64,000 nt of DNA from Pomacea canaliculata (taxonomy: Eukaryota; Mollusca; Gastropoda; Architaenioglossa; Ampullariidae). Numbering within the stretch: the stretch's first letter is position 1; every line of letters starts with the position of its first letter. Positions 51,901 to 63,510 of this stretch are shown here, one piece after another. The DNA is taken from NCBI RefSeq assembly GCF_003073045.1, contig NC_037594.1, positions 23,752,927 through 23,816,926 of the forward strand, read 5' to 3'. The notes under the pieces were generated by a model that saw nothing but the letters and a program-made list of their open reading frames with translations, was not told where the DNA came from and did not search any database. The position numbers were made by a program, and so were the translations under genes.

Positions 51901-52772
51901 TTTGCACGTTTGTGTGCGCATTCACAAAATTTTGAAGGAAGCATTTAGTTTATTCCAATTAGGGTTATTACTTTTTCAGATGCTTAAGAAATTCTACTTT
52001 ATTTTCAGCAATGGCATCTCATGACTACATCCTTCGAGTTGTGCCTTCTGTTTATGAAGATATAAAAGGCAACATTCAATTTCCATTTCAGTACACATTT
52101 TCCTCAAGAGTAAGTGTTTTAATAATAAGCATGAGTGCTTTTGACTCCTTGCTAAAATGAATTACAAGTGATCAGAATGTTGACACATTAAAATTCATAT
52201 GATCAAAGCTAGCAATTTTTGCTTTTTGTTAATTTTTGACGTATGATTATAATACATTCCAGGAAGTAGTCCAGTTTCACCATGGAGGTGTTGCCATGCC
52301 TGCAATATGGTTCCGTTATGAACTTAGTCCCATCACTGTTCGCTATAAAGAGAAAAGAAAGCCCTTCTACACATTTTTGACCACGGTAAGTCATAAAGTA
52401 CAGTAGTAAAATTAGTTTAATTAACCTTTTCCGACCAGGCTTTTAATTTTTTTTTTTTTTGTATTGGGATAAAATGTTTTGAAGTTTATTTTTTCTGGAA
52501 CTGGTCACGAATGTAGTTGTGATTTCAAGATATAGTACTCTAGAAAAAAAAAACAAAGGGAGAAGTTTCAGATAACAGTTAGCATGCAGCTTTCTCTTTT
52601 CAAGCTGTCAAAGAGTGTTTATATTTTTCTGAACTCATTCATAAAGAATGATTAATACTTTCAGGTGTGTGCTATTGTTGGTGGTACATTTACTGTGGCT
52701 GGCATCCTGGACTCCTTGCTTTTTTCAGCTACAGAGATCTTCAGGAAGGCTGAACTAGGAAAGTTAGGATGA
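45993..52772 (+). CDS. ERGIC1: ERGIC1 (ERGIC-32), ER-Golgi intermediate compartment protein, nine exons, complete
   Basis: A membrane protein cycling between ER, ERGIC and cis-Golgi. Its family (ERGIC1/2/3, yeast Erv41/46) forms cargo-receptor complexes in COPI/COPII traffic. Exons are 45993-46012, 47443-47577, 49699-49790, 50661-50782, 51121-51234, 51630-51684, 52009-52109, 52263-52385 and 52665-52772. All junction phases agree, giving 289 residues against 290 in human. The N-terminus reads MQFDVRRFDIYRKVPKDLTQ. Transmembrane segment 1 spans about 25-48 and the lumenal region about 49-254, with a conserved N-glycosylation site (NIT, Asn about 73). VGLDIQDDMGRHEVG, VPGNFHVSTHSA, AIWFRYELSPITV and the second transmembrane segment about 255-276 (GGTFTVAGILDS) are near-identical to human ERGIC1. 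The tiny first coding exon was found by matching MPFDFRR and the required AG|A split codon. The donor after exon 4 (AAG|GTTATA) is weak. No frame defects. Confidence 0.95.
46325..46412 (-). repeat. Interspersed repeat, copy D
   Basis: The reverse complement reads CGCTAAACCGGAAGCTG...GTAGTTAATTGGAAAAA...CAGTCCAGTAATA, matching the 3' half of copies A and B. It lies in ERGIC1 intron 1. Confidence 0.55.
46722..46946 (+). mobile_element. LINE ORF2 C-terminal tail fragment in ERGIC1 intron 1
   Basis: The frame reads LRKPPDTIAKQTLDWNPQGR, then RRFGRPKQTWKRIV, and ends VVEALFSSEEQQ. This is the same C-terminal tail type as the minus-strand fragment at 32540-32790. It ends in AATAAACTAAATAAAC, a simple A-rich LINE tail. 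It is 5'-truncated, as usual for dead LINE copies. Confidence 0.75.
47578..49698 (+). other. ERGIC1 intron 2
   Basis: A 2.1 kb AT-rich intron, from GTGAGT to TTTTCAG. No repeat or coding feature is recognised. Confidence 0.85.
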
Positions 52773-55700
52773 ATTTATAAAGGAGAAACTATCATAGCTG
52801 CTACAACAGTAATACATTCCGCTTCAAAACTGTACAAAGTAGTGTTCTAGCACAAAGAAAATTCTTGTGATGGGTGCCTATTGTTTGTCCCTTGTTTGGT
52901 GGCGGCAGTTATTCATATGGTTACTTCAGGTCAGATTTGCAGGCCAGCTTATATCTTTAAGAGAATTGCATGGAAATGTGATTTTGACTTGTTAAACTAG
53001 ATGTTTATTTTGAGTATGTGTATGTGCAGGTATGTGTATTTTAGAGACTAATTTATAGGGAAAGTGGTTGGCTTTCCTGCAAAAATCTAATATTACCGCT
53101 ATTTTCAAGAATGGAAAATATATGACCCACATAACTATAAAAGTTTAGTTTGCTAAGCTGTGTGACAGACTGACACAATTCTAAAAAAAAAACCAAAAAA
53201 CTGTAGCATTACTTACCTCTCTATATCAATAGCTTGGGTTGATTGTTTAGTATGTGAAATATGACTGTAGAAGTTTGTTAACCTCTTGTCAACATGACCT
53301 AAGTCAAAAAGACAAGTGTTGGTCTAGCTGCTGTCTGGTCATTTGCTTATTTCTTCCTCTGTTAGATAATTACACATAAGTCTGAAGCGTGTCATTATTG
53401 AACTAAGGTAAATGACTGCGTCATGGGCTTGGGTGATCCCTGTTTGCGGTACCCGCGAGGACTATTTACATGCTGATTTGAGTTTTCTTTTGTACATTTC
53501 ACACAGGCAGTTTTTGCTGATTATTGATTCCCAGCACCTTCACATGATAGCAGTATTTAATCATAAACATATGGAACATATTTTCCCATATTAGCTTTCT
53601 GTTTTCATATCACCTGTGAGGAAATATCTTTCTTGAAGCTTAAATCTGACATCAGGTAGATGGTGGAATGAAGCTATGGATTCACAAATATTTCAACAAT
53701 ATAAATTTTGCTTTGACAAAGACCTTATTGAGGCAACTAAGGGACCAAAAGTCAGGAATAAAAATGAGTACATACACAACAGTGTGTTGTATTCGTGAAG
53801 ATAGGAATGGCCATGAAACTTTCATATATGAAAAAGACTTGAATCATCTCACTAATAAAGGAGGAAGATTTGATCTATTTTGCTGGCTATGCATCTGACA
53901 TTTTTATTTCATTTGTTCTACATCTGCTGAAGCATCCACCAATCTACCATGTAGATCATAGATAGCACCAAGGTGGGGATTGCAGGAGTCCAAACCATTG
54001 TTTCTAGTAGCTAAATATATGTTTTAGAGCAATTTTATTACTATTATTTATAGAAATATGTGACTAATGTCTTGCATGGATGTATACAAAAAAACCGCAC
54101 TGAAAGATGTCGGACAAGAATGCCCACCTTGTGCGCTCAAATATTTAGCAAGATACAGCATATTTGAATCTCTAATGGTTGAAATTAGCATCTGTATCTT
54201 GTGCTAGTTGTTTTCCTGCTTGTGGCATGAGCTAAGAGTGCAAACAGGTATGTTGCTTATAGTGTTAAGTGCACATATGTGTAAATTAAGAGTCTGAGTA
54301 CACTTGTTAAATGAAAGTTCTTGCTTTCACACAGAAAGGGATTTGGGTTTACAGGTGTAAAGTTGTTCTTGTGTGCATGAACTGCATGTGAAATAGATGG
54401 TAAGTGCTCTTAAATTATGCACCACTTATGTCTGTTAAAATTTTGTTTATTAGTACTGACTTCACTTACACTTCTTTTGTTTTGTACCTATACTTAAACC
54501 TCTTTCGAAAATTAGTATATTTGCATTTTCATACTCAAAAGGTATAAGCATGAGTAGTTTAAAAATTTACCAACTCCATGTTACACATCAACTACATTTG
54601 TGAAGGTTTATGGTGAGCATTAGAGTGTTAAGGGTTAATGTGGGCATTCTTTTTTAGTATCATTTTCAGAACAGACTGGTACAGGTTTTTAAGAGATACT
54701 GTATTTAAAAAATGGATAAGCTTTCCAAAATTTATCCAGATTTACTCTGATCTACTGCTTCACAAACTGTAATAATAGTTTAAAATACACCATTCTAGCC
54801 AGTGGTGATTTTTCTAAACTTTTTTAAAAACTAATATAAAAAAATTACTAATAATGGAGATTTAGAGATAAAGTCCGGAAGTCAACTTTGATGTTCCTGT
54901 CTTTTAATGATAAAACAATAAAAAAGGACTGCATGCCATTAATAATAGGCCCATTATTTCAAAGAAACAAATTTTCGGAAACTGAAATAACGGAAGCTAG
55001 TTGACTGTAAAGATCTGCAATATTACAATGCATGCCAACTGTTTCTTCACATAGGCTTTATGTTTTTTTCAGACATGTTTGTATAAGTGTCAGGGAAATT
55101 TTCAATATTGAAAGAAGCAAATCAACAAACTGCTTATAGAATAATTTCATGTATAAAACTTCGATGCCAAGGGATACCTTCATTTGGGTTCATACCTGTT
55201 GTTGTGATGCTGCCACTTCAGAATCATGTGCCTTATTACCTTTACCTAACCCGAACATGTTTTTAGCGGGAGGCTCATTTCTAAGTGTCAGTGTGATAGT
55301 CTAATTCCTTTAGTTTCCTTTTTCAAAACAAGTGGTAAGAAAATCGATATTCAGTTTTTTAGCTTCTCCCTTCTCCTATTCACGAACCAAAGCTTGGTAA
55401 ATCTGCTACTCACAAATAATTGGTTGATTTCTGGCATTCATGGCCTCAGGGTTGGCCTGACCCTCCAAACCTCATTCTCAGCCGGTAATTTATCAGATGT
55501 GGCCTCTACTGATAAAATAGATCAGGGTAAAATGGCAAAGATTATGTTAATCTAGTCAAGCATGGGTGAGTACAATTTATTTTTGAGAACTTATAAATGA
55601 ACTTGGCAACTATGATGTTACAGAATTGTTTAGTAAATATTTTTGTTGAATTCATATTTGACATAACAGATGCCATAAAAAGAAAATGAATATCTTAGTC

Positions 55701-58148
55701 AACATTTCCCTTCATTTTTTTTCTCTCAATTAGATCAGTCATGCATGCCCTGGGTAATCATTATTTTTGCTAACATTTGCACAGGAGGCATGACTGATAT
55801 TTAGTAAATTAGACCTGCAGTTTCTTGTGCGGATTTATTTTTATTTTCATGCTTTTTGTTCTTGATTAATGCACATGCAATCTCATCTGTTTCTTTAGGA
55901 ATCTCTGTTTTGTGGTTGTTTGAACTACCTGTTTAGTGGTTTAGGAATCTGGAGATCTGTTAACTGTTTCTCTAACAATTTGACTTATTGGTTAATTGCT
56001 GATGCCTTTGAATTTGAACCCTGATCTTTTTGGTATACACACGTGATCACAGTGCACAAACCAGAAAGAGACTCATTTTAGCAGTGATTTTATTTTATAT
56101 TCAGTATTTTATCTTCTATAATTTGTTATCTCCATTTTCTAGAGTACTTGTAATTTTTTTATATGATGCTGTCTTATGTTTTTATTCAAGCTCTATGTAC
56201 ATTTATTCAAACTCTGTATGAGCAAAGTGAATGGGTGAATTGCTGCTTTTGTACGTCAATTTGTCCATGCCTAAAGAATAAATTTAAATTAAAGTGCTAT
56301 TATTGACTTTAAACTTATTAATCTATATTAAAGGTACTAATTTTGGTGCATAGATTTGTTGAAAACTGTTATTACCCCGATGACTACAGAGTTTTTAGAC
56401 TAGACAATATTCAGATCTTTATTTCCAAATAAATTGTAAGTCATCTTACAATTAATGCATATGTTGTCACTTTACCTATTTTATAGTTTCCACTTGTAAG
56501 CATAATTTGATACAAGTACATTAACTGCTAAAGTTATTATGACAAATTGTGTTTTATGATATAATACCTTATGTGGCCAAGACGAGAGAATAGAATGAAG
56601 ATTGTATTGGGGAGTGGTAACATTTTTTGTAGTGAACTGACAATCTTCTGTACAGAGTGAAAAATGAGAGAAGTCATAGATTTGTGCCGCTTTAAATGCA
56701 AGTGCTTGATATAGTTCACCAGTGACATTTTAGAATGATATGGATACAGAAAATATAAGCATATTCTTATGTGCCAAACATAAAATGTCCTTGAATGAGA
56801 GTAAGCCAACAAATTAGGGCATATACTATGACCATTTCTTTTCTTATATTGGCATACTTATCGTTTCACACACATTGGCCTGTAGTTTTTTTTCACATAA
56901 GGCATCATTGTTTACTTTTGGGGGGAATAAATTTTCAAGAGCAGATCACAGGTTTCTAGAGATATAAGGGAAGCTTAATATTTTTTCACTATAGTCATTT
57001 ACTGATTTCAGTCATCTCTCAGAGATATGCCTCTGCTTTGACAAAGCGGTTGTACAAATGTTTCATTTACTGATGTACAGTTTATTGCAGACAGTTGAAA
57101 TGAATGGTTAATAACAACCGATTATTTCTGCATGTTCAAATAAACAATGCTAAAAATTTACATGTGTGTTTACATATCTTCATCTTTTACTTCAAGATTG
57201 ATGATGGTTGTACATAGTTCACTTCAAATAATATCATGGTGCTGTATTAATAACTATGGGAAATGCACAAACTTCAAATATTTGAAACACTGATTTAGTG
57301 CTGCTTTAATACCATGCAGATGTGTCACATAAAGAAGATGTTTAACATAGTCATCCAGCGTATGAAATTACTCAGCTATTGCCAAGTTGTTATCTCAAAG
57401 ATATATAATTTGAAAAGCATCCAAATACCCCCAATATATGTACAGAAATAATATGAAAGAATATTATAACTCCAACATTAATATAACAATTTCAAAACAG
57501 GTATCACCAGTGGCAGTGAAAAAGAATGATATAAAGATTCACATTAGTGTGTGTAAATATATAAAAATATTATTAACAAATAATTTTTATACCTAAATAT
57601 GCAGAGGCTTGCAAATGTGAAAAAATGACCCGTGGTTATGATTTATTCTATTATAGGAGAACTCCTTTTTTCAAACACGCAACCGTGGGCAGGGCCGTGC
57701 TTAGGGGCAATATTTTTAAATAACAACCGTGGTGTCAAACATTTTCTGAAGGTAACTATGATCCATGTTAGCTGTATTACATCATATTATTTCATCAAAA
57801 ACTTTCTGTTTGCATTACCTTTCAAGCAATATTCACCAGCCAGCATGATACATGCCTATAATACTGCACTAAACAGTATGATACATCAAATACAACTTTT
57901 TATGCATTGCAAGTAATAATTACATTACACATAATCACCTGCAAGTTGAAGTGCTTTCTCTCAATCAAAAATTATGAAACAATACTATCAAAATGTTGTA
58001 AAAAAGTCGCCCCATGTGGACAAATTATAACTGAAACATAATTGTAATATGAAGAAGAAAAAATTTCAAATCCCGGAAAATCTTCAGTAAATCATTTTTC
58101 CTAAAAAGGTTCCTGCATGTGCAAATATCAATCTGAGCATTAAGAATT
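52773..58148. other. Convergent intergenic region: 3' ends of ERGIC1 (+) and the SDR gene (-)
   Basis: It is AT-rich with no conserved coding frame. AATAAA motifs on the plus strand at 54917-54922 and 56277-56282 are possible ERGIC1 poly(A) signals. I cannot tell which, if either, is used. The region is large enough for long 3' UTRs from both genes. Confidence 0.4.
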
Positions 58149-60727
58149 TTAGAATGGTATTGGTTTTCTATCATATGACAAAAACTTCCCAGAATCCTCT
58201 ATGGAAAGGCTATCTATGACAGACATTAAGCACTTGACAGAATGGTCTACAGTGAACAGATTTGGCATACTTTTTTTGTAGGGTTGTGACAAATCTGTGT
58301 CTACTGTACCTGGGTGAAGGGACACACACACAACTTTTTTCTTTCCTCTTCCCAGCTCAATGCTGAGGTTTTTGGTCATCATGTTGACAGCTACTTTGGA
58401 CATCCTGTAACTGTACCAGCCACCAAGACCTGATAAGGACAGTTAGCCACATTTATTAAATGTAGATGGGCAGCTAAGTTTTATTTTACCTCAAAATATT
58501 TATAACAAAGGCATTTCCATAAGTACTGTGTATTAATATTATCTGCATAAGATGTCTTCAGAAAGTGGATAAATTTCTTTTTTACTTTTTTCTATAGTTT
58601 ACAGCAGTTACATGCACACAGGTTTTATTCCTGCTTTTACATCTGACAGATAAAAGTTACAAGACAAGAATGAAGAACATGTAAGTTTTACCATTGTCTG
58701 TAATGGAGCCAGCATGCGCTGATATATTGACAAGTATTGCTGAATGCTGCTGCTTGGCATCTGGCCCTTGTCTACCAAACAATCCCTTTCCCTCTCCTAG
58801 TAAGGAAGCAAAATGTTTAGCCACAAGTAAAGGCCCAATGGTATTGGTCTGGAAGGTTTCTGTAAGACACTGAAAAAAGAATATTTAGCAACACAATTCT
58901 GCGAATTTGTAAGACAATTGTATAAACAGAATAAACAGTTCAAAAATCCACCTTTCATTAGCTATCTGCTTTTTTACGTTACATCATATGGTTAGAAAAG
59001 AAATAGTTGCAAAGGTGAAGGGGATGGATGCTTAATAACCAACAGCTGATAATATTGAACAGGCCAGTTACCCAGAACTGTCTAAAGGTTCTATAAATTA
59101 CTAGCTGTAGCAAATGAGTTTAGCATCCTCTCTCGAATATCATGTGCAAAACTTTTGATGGACTCTTATTTCTGTGCTTAATGGTATTATTTTGAGATTT
59201 AGTCACCTTTGTATCTTCCTGAAGCATTCTGAAAAATTCTACTGCTTAGTTTGTTTTTCATTTGTCTGACTGCTGTTATATTAAATACAAGTTGATTCAA
59301 ACACTGAAAAATGGACTCAGATTGAATAAAAATGTTACTAGGGCCAGTAAACAGTTGGAACTGTGGTTGGATTAAATTACAGCTATGGTACAGTGGTTTA
59401 CAATAAAAAAGATGCTGGTGATTTTCAATGGCAACTCCAGGAGTCATCTAGCTGGCTAGGACAGCTATGTGGAAATACCCACACTTGCCATCACACTGAG
59501 CACAAACTGTTTGGTTCATACTTTCCTTTTGAGTTTGGGGTGCAGCTGTACAGAAATCTCTTTCTGGTAAAGGGTTTATCTGGGCAGAAGGTTGGGAAAG
59601 TAGGCAGAGGGCTACAGAAAACTTGGAATGTTGTGTGAAATTAAAGAAAATTATTTTTTATTCTATGCTTCAGGTTAACTTAGCTTGTGTGCTACCTTTT
59701 AATATTTTTTTTTTAGTTCTACATCACATCTTGAGTTGTACTAAACACAAGATATATAAAGGTCCAGTTACATCTTATACTGTTCCATATATTATAATAA
59801 TAATAAATGCAAAATTTATAAAGTGCATGCTCACACGCCTAAGGAACATGCTCTTAGCGCTTAAGAACAAAAACAAAACATGGACAGCATATGAGGGACA
59901 GGAAAACAAAAAACATATGAGCTCTAAAAGAATGAAACAACCGTACTAAACGAAGAATAAAATCAAATACAGAAAACACAAAGAGGAACCAAATAACGAG
60001 AACAAGAGCTCAGAGTAAGATGAAATTGCAAAAAGAAGGGTGTGAAAAAAAGACTAGCATTATGGGAAAGAGGTGTTGTTTGCAGTGCACGTTTAAAGGA
60101 TTCACTGTAATGGGTAGGTGGCGGATATGGAAAATGAGAGAGTTCCATTGTTTCCTTGCACAATTAATAACTAAAAATCCCATGGCCATATGTTGTTGTT
60201 CTGGTGACATATCAGCATAGATAATTAAACAAATTTTTTTTCCAAATTAAATTTGCTTCTTAGCGCTTTATTGTCCATCTACTTGTTCTGTCTTCTTTTG
60301 CAAAGCGTCAGTTTACAGTTGGGAGAACACAGACAAGGGAAAGAACAGAAGGATGAACAAAGTTGCTTTCTCGTGGACATATGCACATATTTAAATATAA
60401 CAACCTCTTGATTAACATCCCTCAGGCTCGTCTCTCCCTTCCCTGATGGATGCAAAATTCCTGCAGAGTTTATGAGAAGGTCAAGCCTGCCAAATTGATT
60501 CTTAACAAAACTTGCTGCATCCTCGATCTGCCGAGAATCGGTTACATCAACCGACAGCACCGTCAGTCTTTGCGGATATTGATCTGAAGATTCTGCAATT
60601 CAGAAGCTGTACTGGGTTTGCGAGATGTCGCTATTACCAGACTGTCGGAGGATCTAGCAAGCAAAGCACGACAGAATCCCAGTCCTATTCCACGACTGGC
60701 GCCTTGAACAAGGGACACCGCCGACAT
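58149..60727 (-). CDS. Short-chain dehydrogenase/reductase, C-factor/sniffer-like, three exons, one apparent frameshift
   Basis: An NAD(P)-dependent oxidoreductase of the classical SDR fold, probably cytosolic, substrate unknown. Minus-strand exons are 60727-60405, 58869-58692 and 58429-58149. Together they give about 260 residues once one missing base is allowed for. The N-terminus MSAVSLVQGASRGIG carries the TGxxxGIG cofactor motif as GASRGIG. Then come LSVDVTD, LINSAG (NNAG variant) and FQTNTIGPL. NISAHAGSI holds the catalytic Ser, YSYRMSK the YxxxK pair, and VSLHPGTVDTDLS follows. This resembles invertebrate proteins annotated as C-factor-like or C-signal-like. In exon 1 the frame changes near 60580-60586: before it the frame reads LQNLQ, after it QYPQRLTVLSVDVTD. 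The exon 1 donor (GAG|GTTGTT) is weak. The start lies in a head-to-head arrangement with the gene at 61035. Confidence 0.85.
58870..60404 (-). other. SDR intron 1 with a dispersed-repeat segment
   Basis: It contains a SINE-like segment near 59790-60260 (A/T-rich head with AATAATAATAA, then GCGCTT motifs). The open frames on both strands here are not recognised and are probably repeat shadows. Confidence 0.55.
59790..60262 (+). repeat. Dispersed repeat with (AAT)n head
   Basis: It starts with an AATAATAATAA run and AATTTATAAAGTGCATGC...CTTAGCGCTT. Its first 70 bases resemble 38110-38175. The repeat boundary is approximate, and a second AGCGCTTTATT lies near the far end at 60262. Confidence 0.4.
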
Positions 60728-61034
60728 CGTGATTCTGAAAGACGTATAACTAATAACACAACACAGCAGATGAATCTAACAAGAAGAATTAAGTATTTGA
60801 GTGTTCTTTGCAACACTTAAAAATGTATCTCCCATATGAAAATATCACTGGCGATAGAACCACGGAGTTACCTAGAACATAAGAGTTACCTTGCTGTTTA
60901 CATCACCTATGCCCTAAATAGTAACAGGAAGACACTTTAACAAGCCAATGAGATGACACATAGGAAAGTGTCAGCGACCAGTCAAATAGTTTGTTACAAA
61001 AATACCCACAAGCGCCATCTTCGAAGTTCTGAAA
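60728..61034. promoter_or_regulatory. Candidate bidirectional promoter between the SDR gene and the haspin-like gene
   Basis: Only 307 bases separate the two proposed start codons, which face away from each other. No clear TATA box is seen on either side, as is common for bidirectional promoters. The claim depends on the predicted 28-base first exon at 61035. Confidence 0.4.
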
Positions 61035-63510
61035 ATGTCCGGGAGTGTTGACTGGATCGCAGGTATTTTAGATTTCAAATACTTTTTTTAAATATGTGTG
61101 TCGATTGACGTCATGCCATCGTGCAGCTGTCTCGATCTCAATACTAATGCAATAAAGGACAGCTAAACACACAAAATAAAGCGACAGCTGAGCACACACA
61201 CAATAATAATAATACAACACTCAACAAAACAAAACTCAACCTAACAATAAAAATTGACGGTAAATATAGCAACAGTAGGTAAATTAAATAGGGTTAACTA
61301 AGGTCGTTACGATCATCACGGCTTGTGGAACAAACAAACTGCTGTAGCGATATATTATTACTTTCCGATTATTAAGCCTGCTGGCTGTATACATGATTTT
61401 TAATAAATCGATCTTACATCTATTCCAATTCTAGGCAATAACTGGTCGATCGTCGGGGATATTTAAATAAAAGTATTCGGCATCAAAATATAGAAATGAT
61501 GTGGCCATAATTATACATAAATGTTCAGTGTAATTTGCCTTTCAGAATTTTGCTGATATAATGAAAATAAATAAGTTGCGGTCAGTCATTCACTTACTTG
61601 TCCTTTTACTGGTACTTGTCATTTGGGGGAAGACATGCAAGATTTAGCAGCGGGTGATAGGTTCCTGCACAGGATGACCAATCCACTCCTTCAAGTTCAT
61701 AAGCTAGTTCTTCCTTTGGCCTCTGTGATGTTGACCAATCTCCAAGGTACCTTGAAGGACAATTCTGGGTCACATTGCTAAACCAGATCAGCTTAAGTCA
61801 CTTGAATGTTGCAAGTAAAGGTTCCTGGTGTCCAATAAGTGTGGCAACTGTGCTTCATACAAATTGGCTTAATGTTCTCCGTATGAGATTTGGACCATCT
61901 TCTCTGTACTGGAAACAAAGTCCACGTTTCATATCTATAAATCTGGATCAATACTACAAAGGACTTGTACAGATTGTACTTCATAGTAAACCTGATGTTA
62001 TGGCTGTGCCAGACACTGTCCAGCCAAGCCATTGCTGCTGTTGCTGTCATAATCTTATCTTTTATAGCTGGTGTCTTTGGAGAGAGCAGCTTTTAAGCAC
62101 TTAAAACTGTTTACCTTTTTGAGCCATGTTTAGTCCATGAAGATATCTGCTTTTGCTCCTGACAATGATCATGACATTACTCTTGTCAGTGCCGGTCTCC
62201 ATTCCATATGCATTTGAACTGTTTGTCATCTTTTGGTAAGGTCTTGCAGTTTTCTTAGAGCCTGCTTTAGCTGTATAGGCTGCAAATCAGCGTTCTACCA
62301 ATGGAAATGGAATGATATTTGAGGGTTTCATACGGGATGTTCTCCAAGAAGATGAACAGCATAGGTGGTAGGGGGACCCTTGACTTGCATCTATTGTCAT
62401 GTGAACGAAAGCTCTGATTTGATTATCCAGCAGTACTGCGTTCTTTGACCTATTATTTAGTGCTTCAGTGACTTGGGCAAGACTCTCTTCAATGTTAAAT
62501 TTTCCGATCACATGCCATAAACCCCTCCCCCATGCTAGATCCCGTCAAAAGCTTTTTTTAAAGTCTGTGAAGTTCTTCTGATGTTGAAGATACAGTCGGA
62601 TCTCGATGTCGAGCTCAAAGGGACCTGAAAAAAAATTTGACTTACGGAGTTTTGGAGTTAGGGAAAATGGCATAATAGGCGCAGGTATTTGGCCGGAAAC
62701 TAACAATTAATTCGATATAGGGAGGTTTTTGACATTGAGGTCCGACTGTACTTCTCTATCAGGATGTGACAGTTGAAGATTTGCTCCATTGTGCTCCTAC
62801 CTGGTCTGCAACTAGCCTGTTCTTCTCCTGTAGTTCTGGCACTTTTAATCATCAGAGCATGCATAGTTGTAAAAGCTCATTGAATGAGGAAAAAACTCTG
62901 AACTCTAATGAATTAAATGTCACTTTCATTAAAGTTTAAGCTATGTACATCAGGTAAACGAAAAAGTGTTGAACATCATCATCAGAATGATGTTACAGAA
63001 TTATGTTATTTTGATATATTTAAAACAACTATCAGTGTTATATAAAAAAATTATTTTGGCATTTTGCTTTGGTCAAGAGACTGTATTAGTTGCTTTGAAG
63101 ATGAGCAGTGAATGATCAGTATTCTTAGTATTTTTCATTTATACTCTTATAATATATGTAATAATATATACTCAGTAAGCTGTATTTGGTTTTAGACTGG
63201 CTTTTATAAAAGAGTACTTGATCTAAATTTGTATGAATGTGTAATTTAATATTTTGCCTAATCATAAACTTTATATTGTATGTAGAACATGCTATTGGTC
63301 AAGAAAGAAGATTTCGCACATATGGACGCCATAGAAAACGCGTGGTGACAGTTGAAGATGAGCTTGCTGACATCTTTAATACAAGGCCATGTCACAAACA
63401 TATATTCAGCACCAGCAGTTCTGAATCAGGGATAGGTCCAAGTGATTCCATTGACAGCTCAGATAGCTTCCCAGCACAGTGGAAAACAGACTAGCAAAGA
63501 CCAAAGCTCT
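61035..63510 (+). CDS. 5' part of a gene with an RTYGR motif, possibly haspin kinase N-terminus; runs past the window
   Basis: Exon 1 (61035-61062, MSGSVDWIA) and exon 2 (63286-63510) join in phase to give MSGSVDWIAEHAIGQERRFR, followed by TYGRHRKRVVTVEDELADIF and an Ser/Asp-rich stretch with IFSTSSSESGIGPSDS. The FRTYG motif followed by an F-S-rich SSDASIG-like run resembles the human haspin N-terminus. There, the YGA/R motif binds the cohesin regulator Pds5. No kinase domain lies in the window, so identity is tentative. Exon 2 in frame meets TAG at 63492-63494, before a consensus GTAAGT donor at 63511. The +1 frame reads openly (QHSGKQTSKDQSS) to that donor, suggesting a one-base error near the CCC at about 63471. 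Exon 1 is inferred only from phase, ATG and donor. Confidence 0.4.
61640..62580 (-). mobile_element. Decayed LINE reverse-transcriptase fragment, in intron 1 of the haspin-like gene
   Basis: Read on the minus strand, the order is TDFKKAFD (about 62560), WHVIGKFNIEESLAQVTEAL, NNRSKNAVLLDNQIRAF, degraded RT core, then FTMKYNLYKSFVVLIQIYRY with ETWTLF (about 61960). A further conserved tail runs toward 61640. This is the C-terminal half of the RT domain plus thumb region of a non-LTR element. It complements the N-terminal fragment at 26740-27255. Several frame changes and stops are present. Confidence 0.75.
62593..62748. mobile_element. pogo/Tigger-like MITE with TA target duplication
   Basis: The element begins CAGTCGGATCTCGATGTC and ends with its imperfect inverse (GACATTGAGGTCCGACTG). 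TA flanks both sides (62591-62592 and 62749-62750). CAGT-starting inverted repeats with TA duplications are typical of the pogo/Tigger branch of Tc1/mariner. The 156-bp body has no transposase. It lies directly beside the LINE fragment. Confidence 0.8.
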
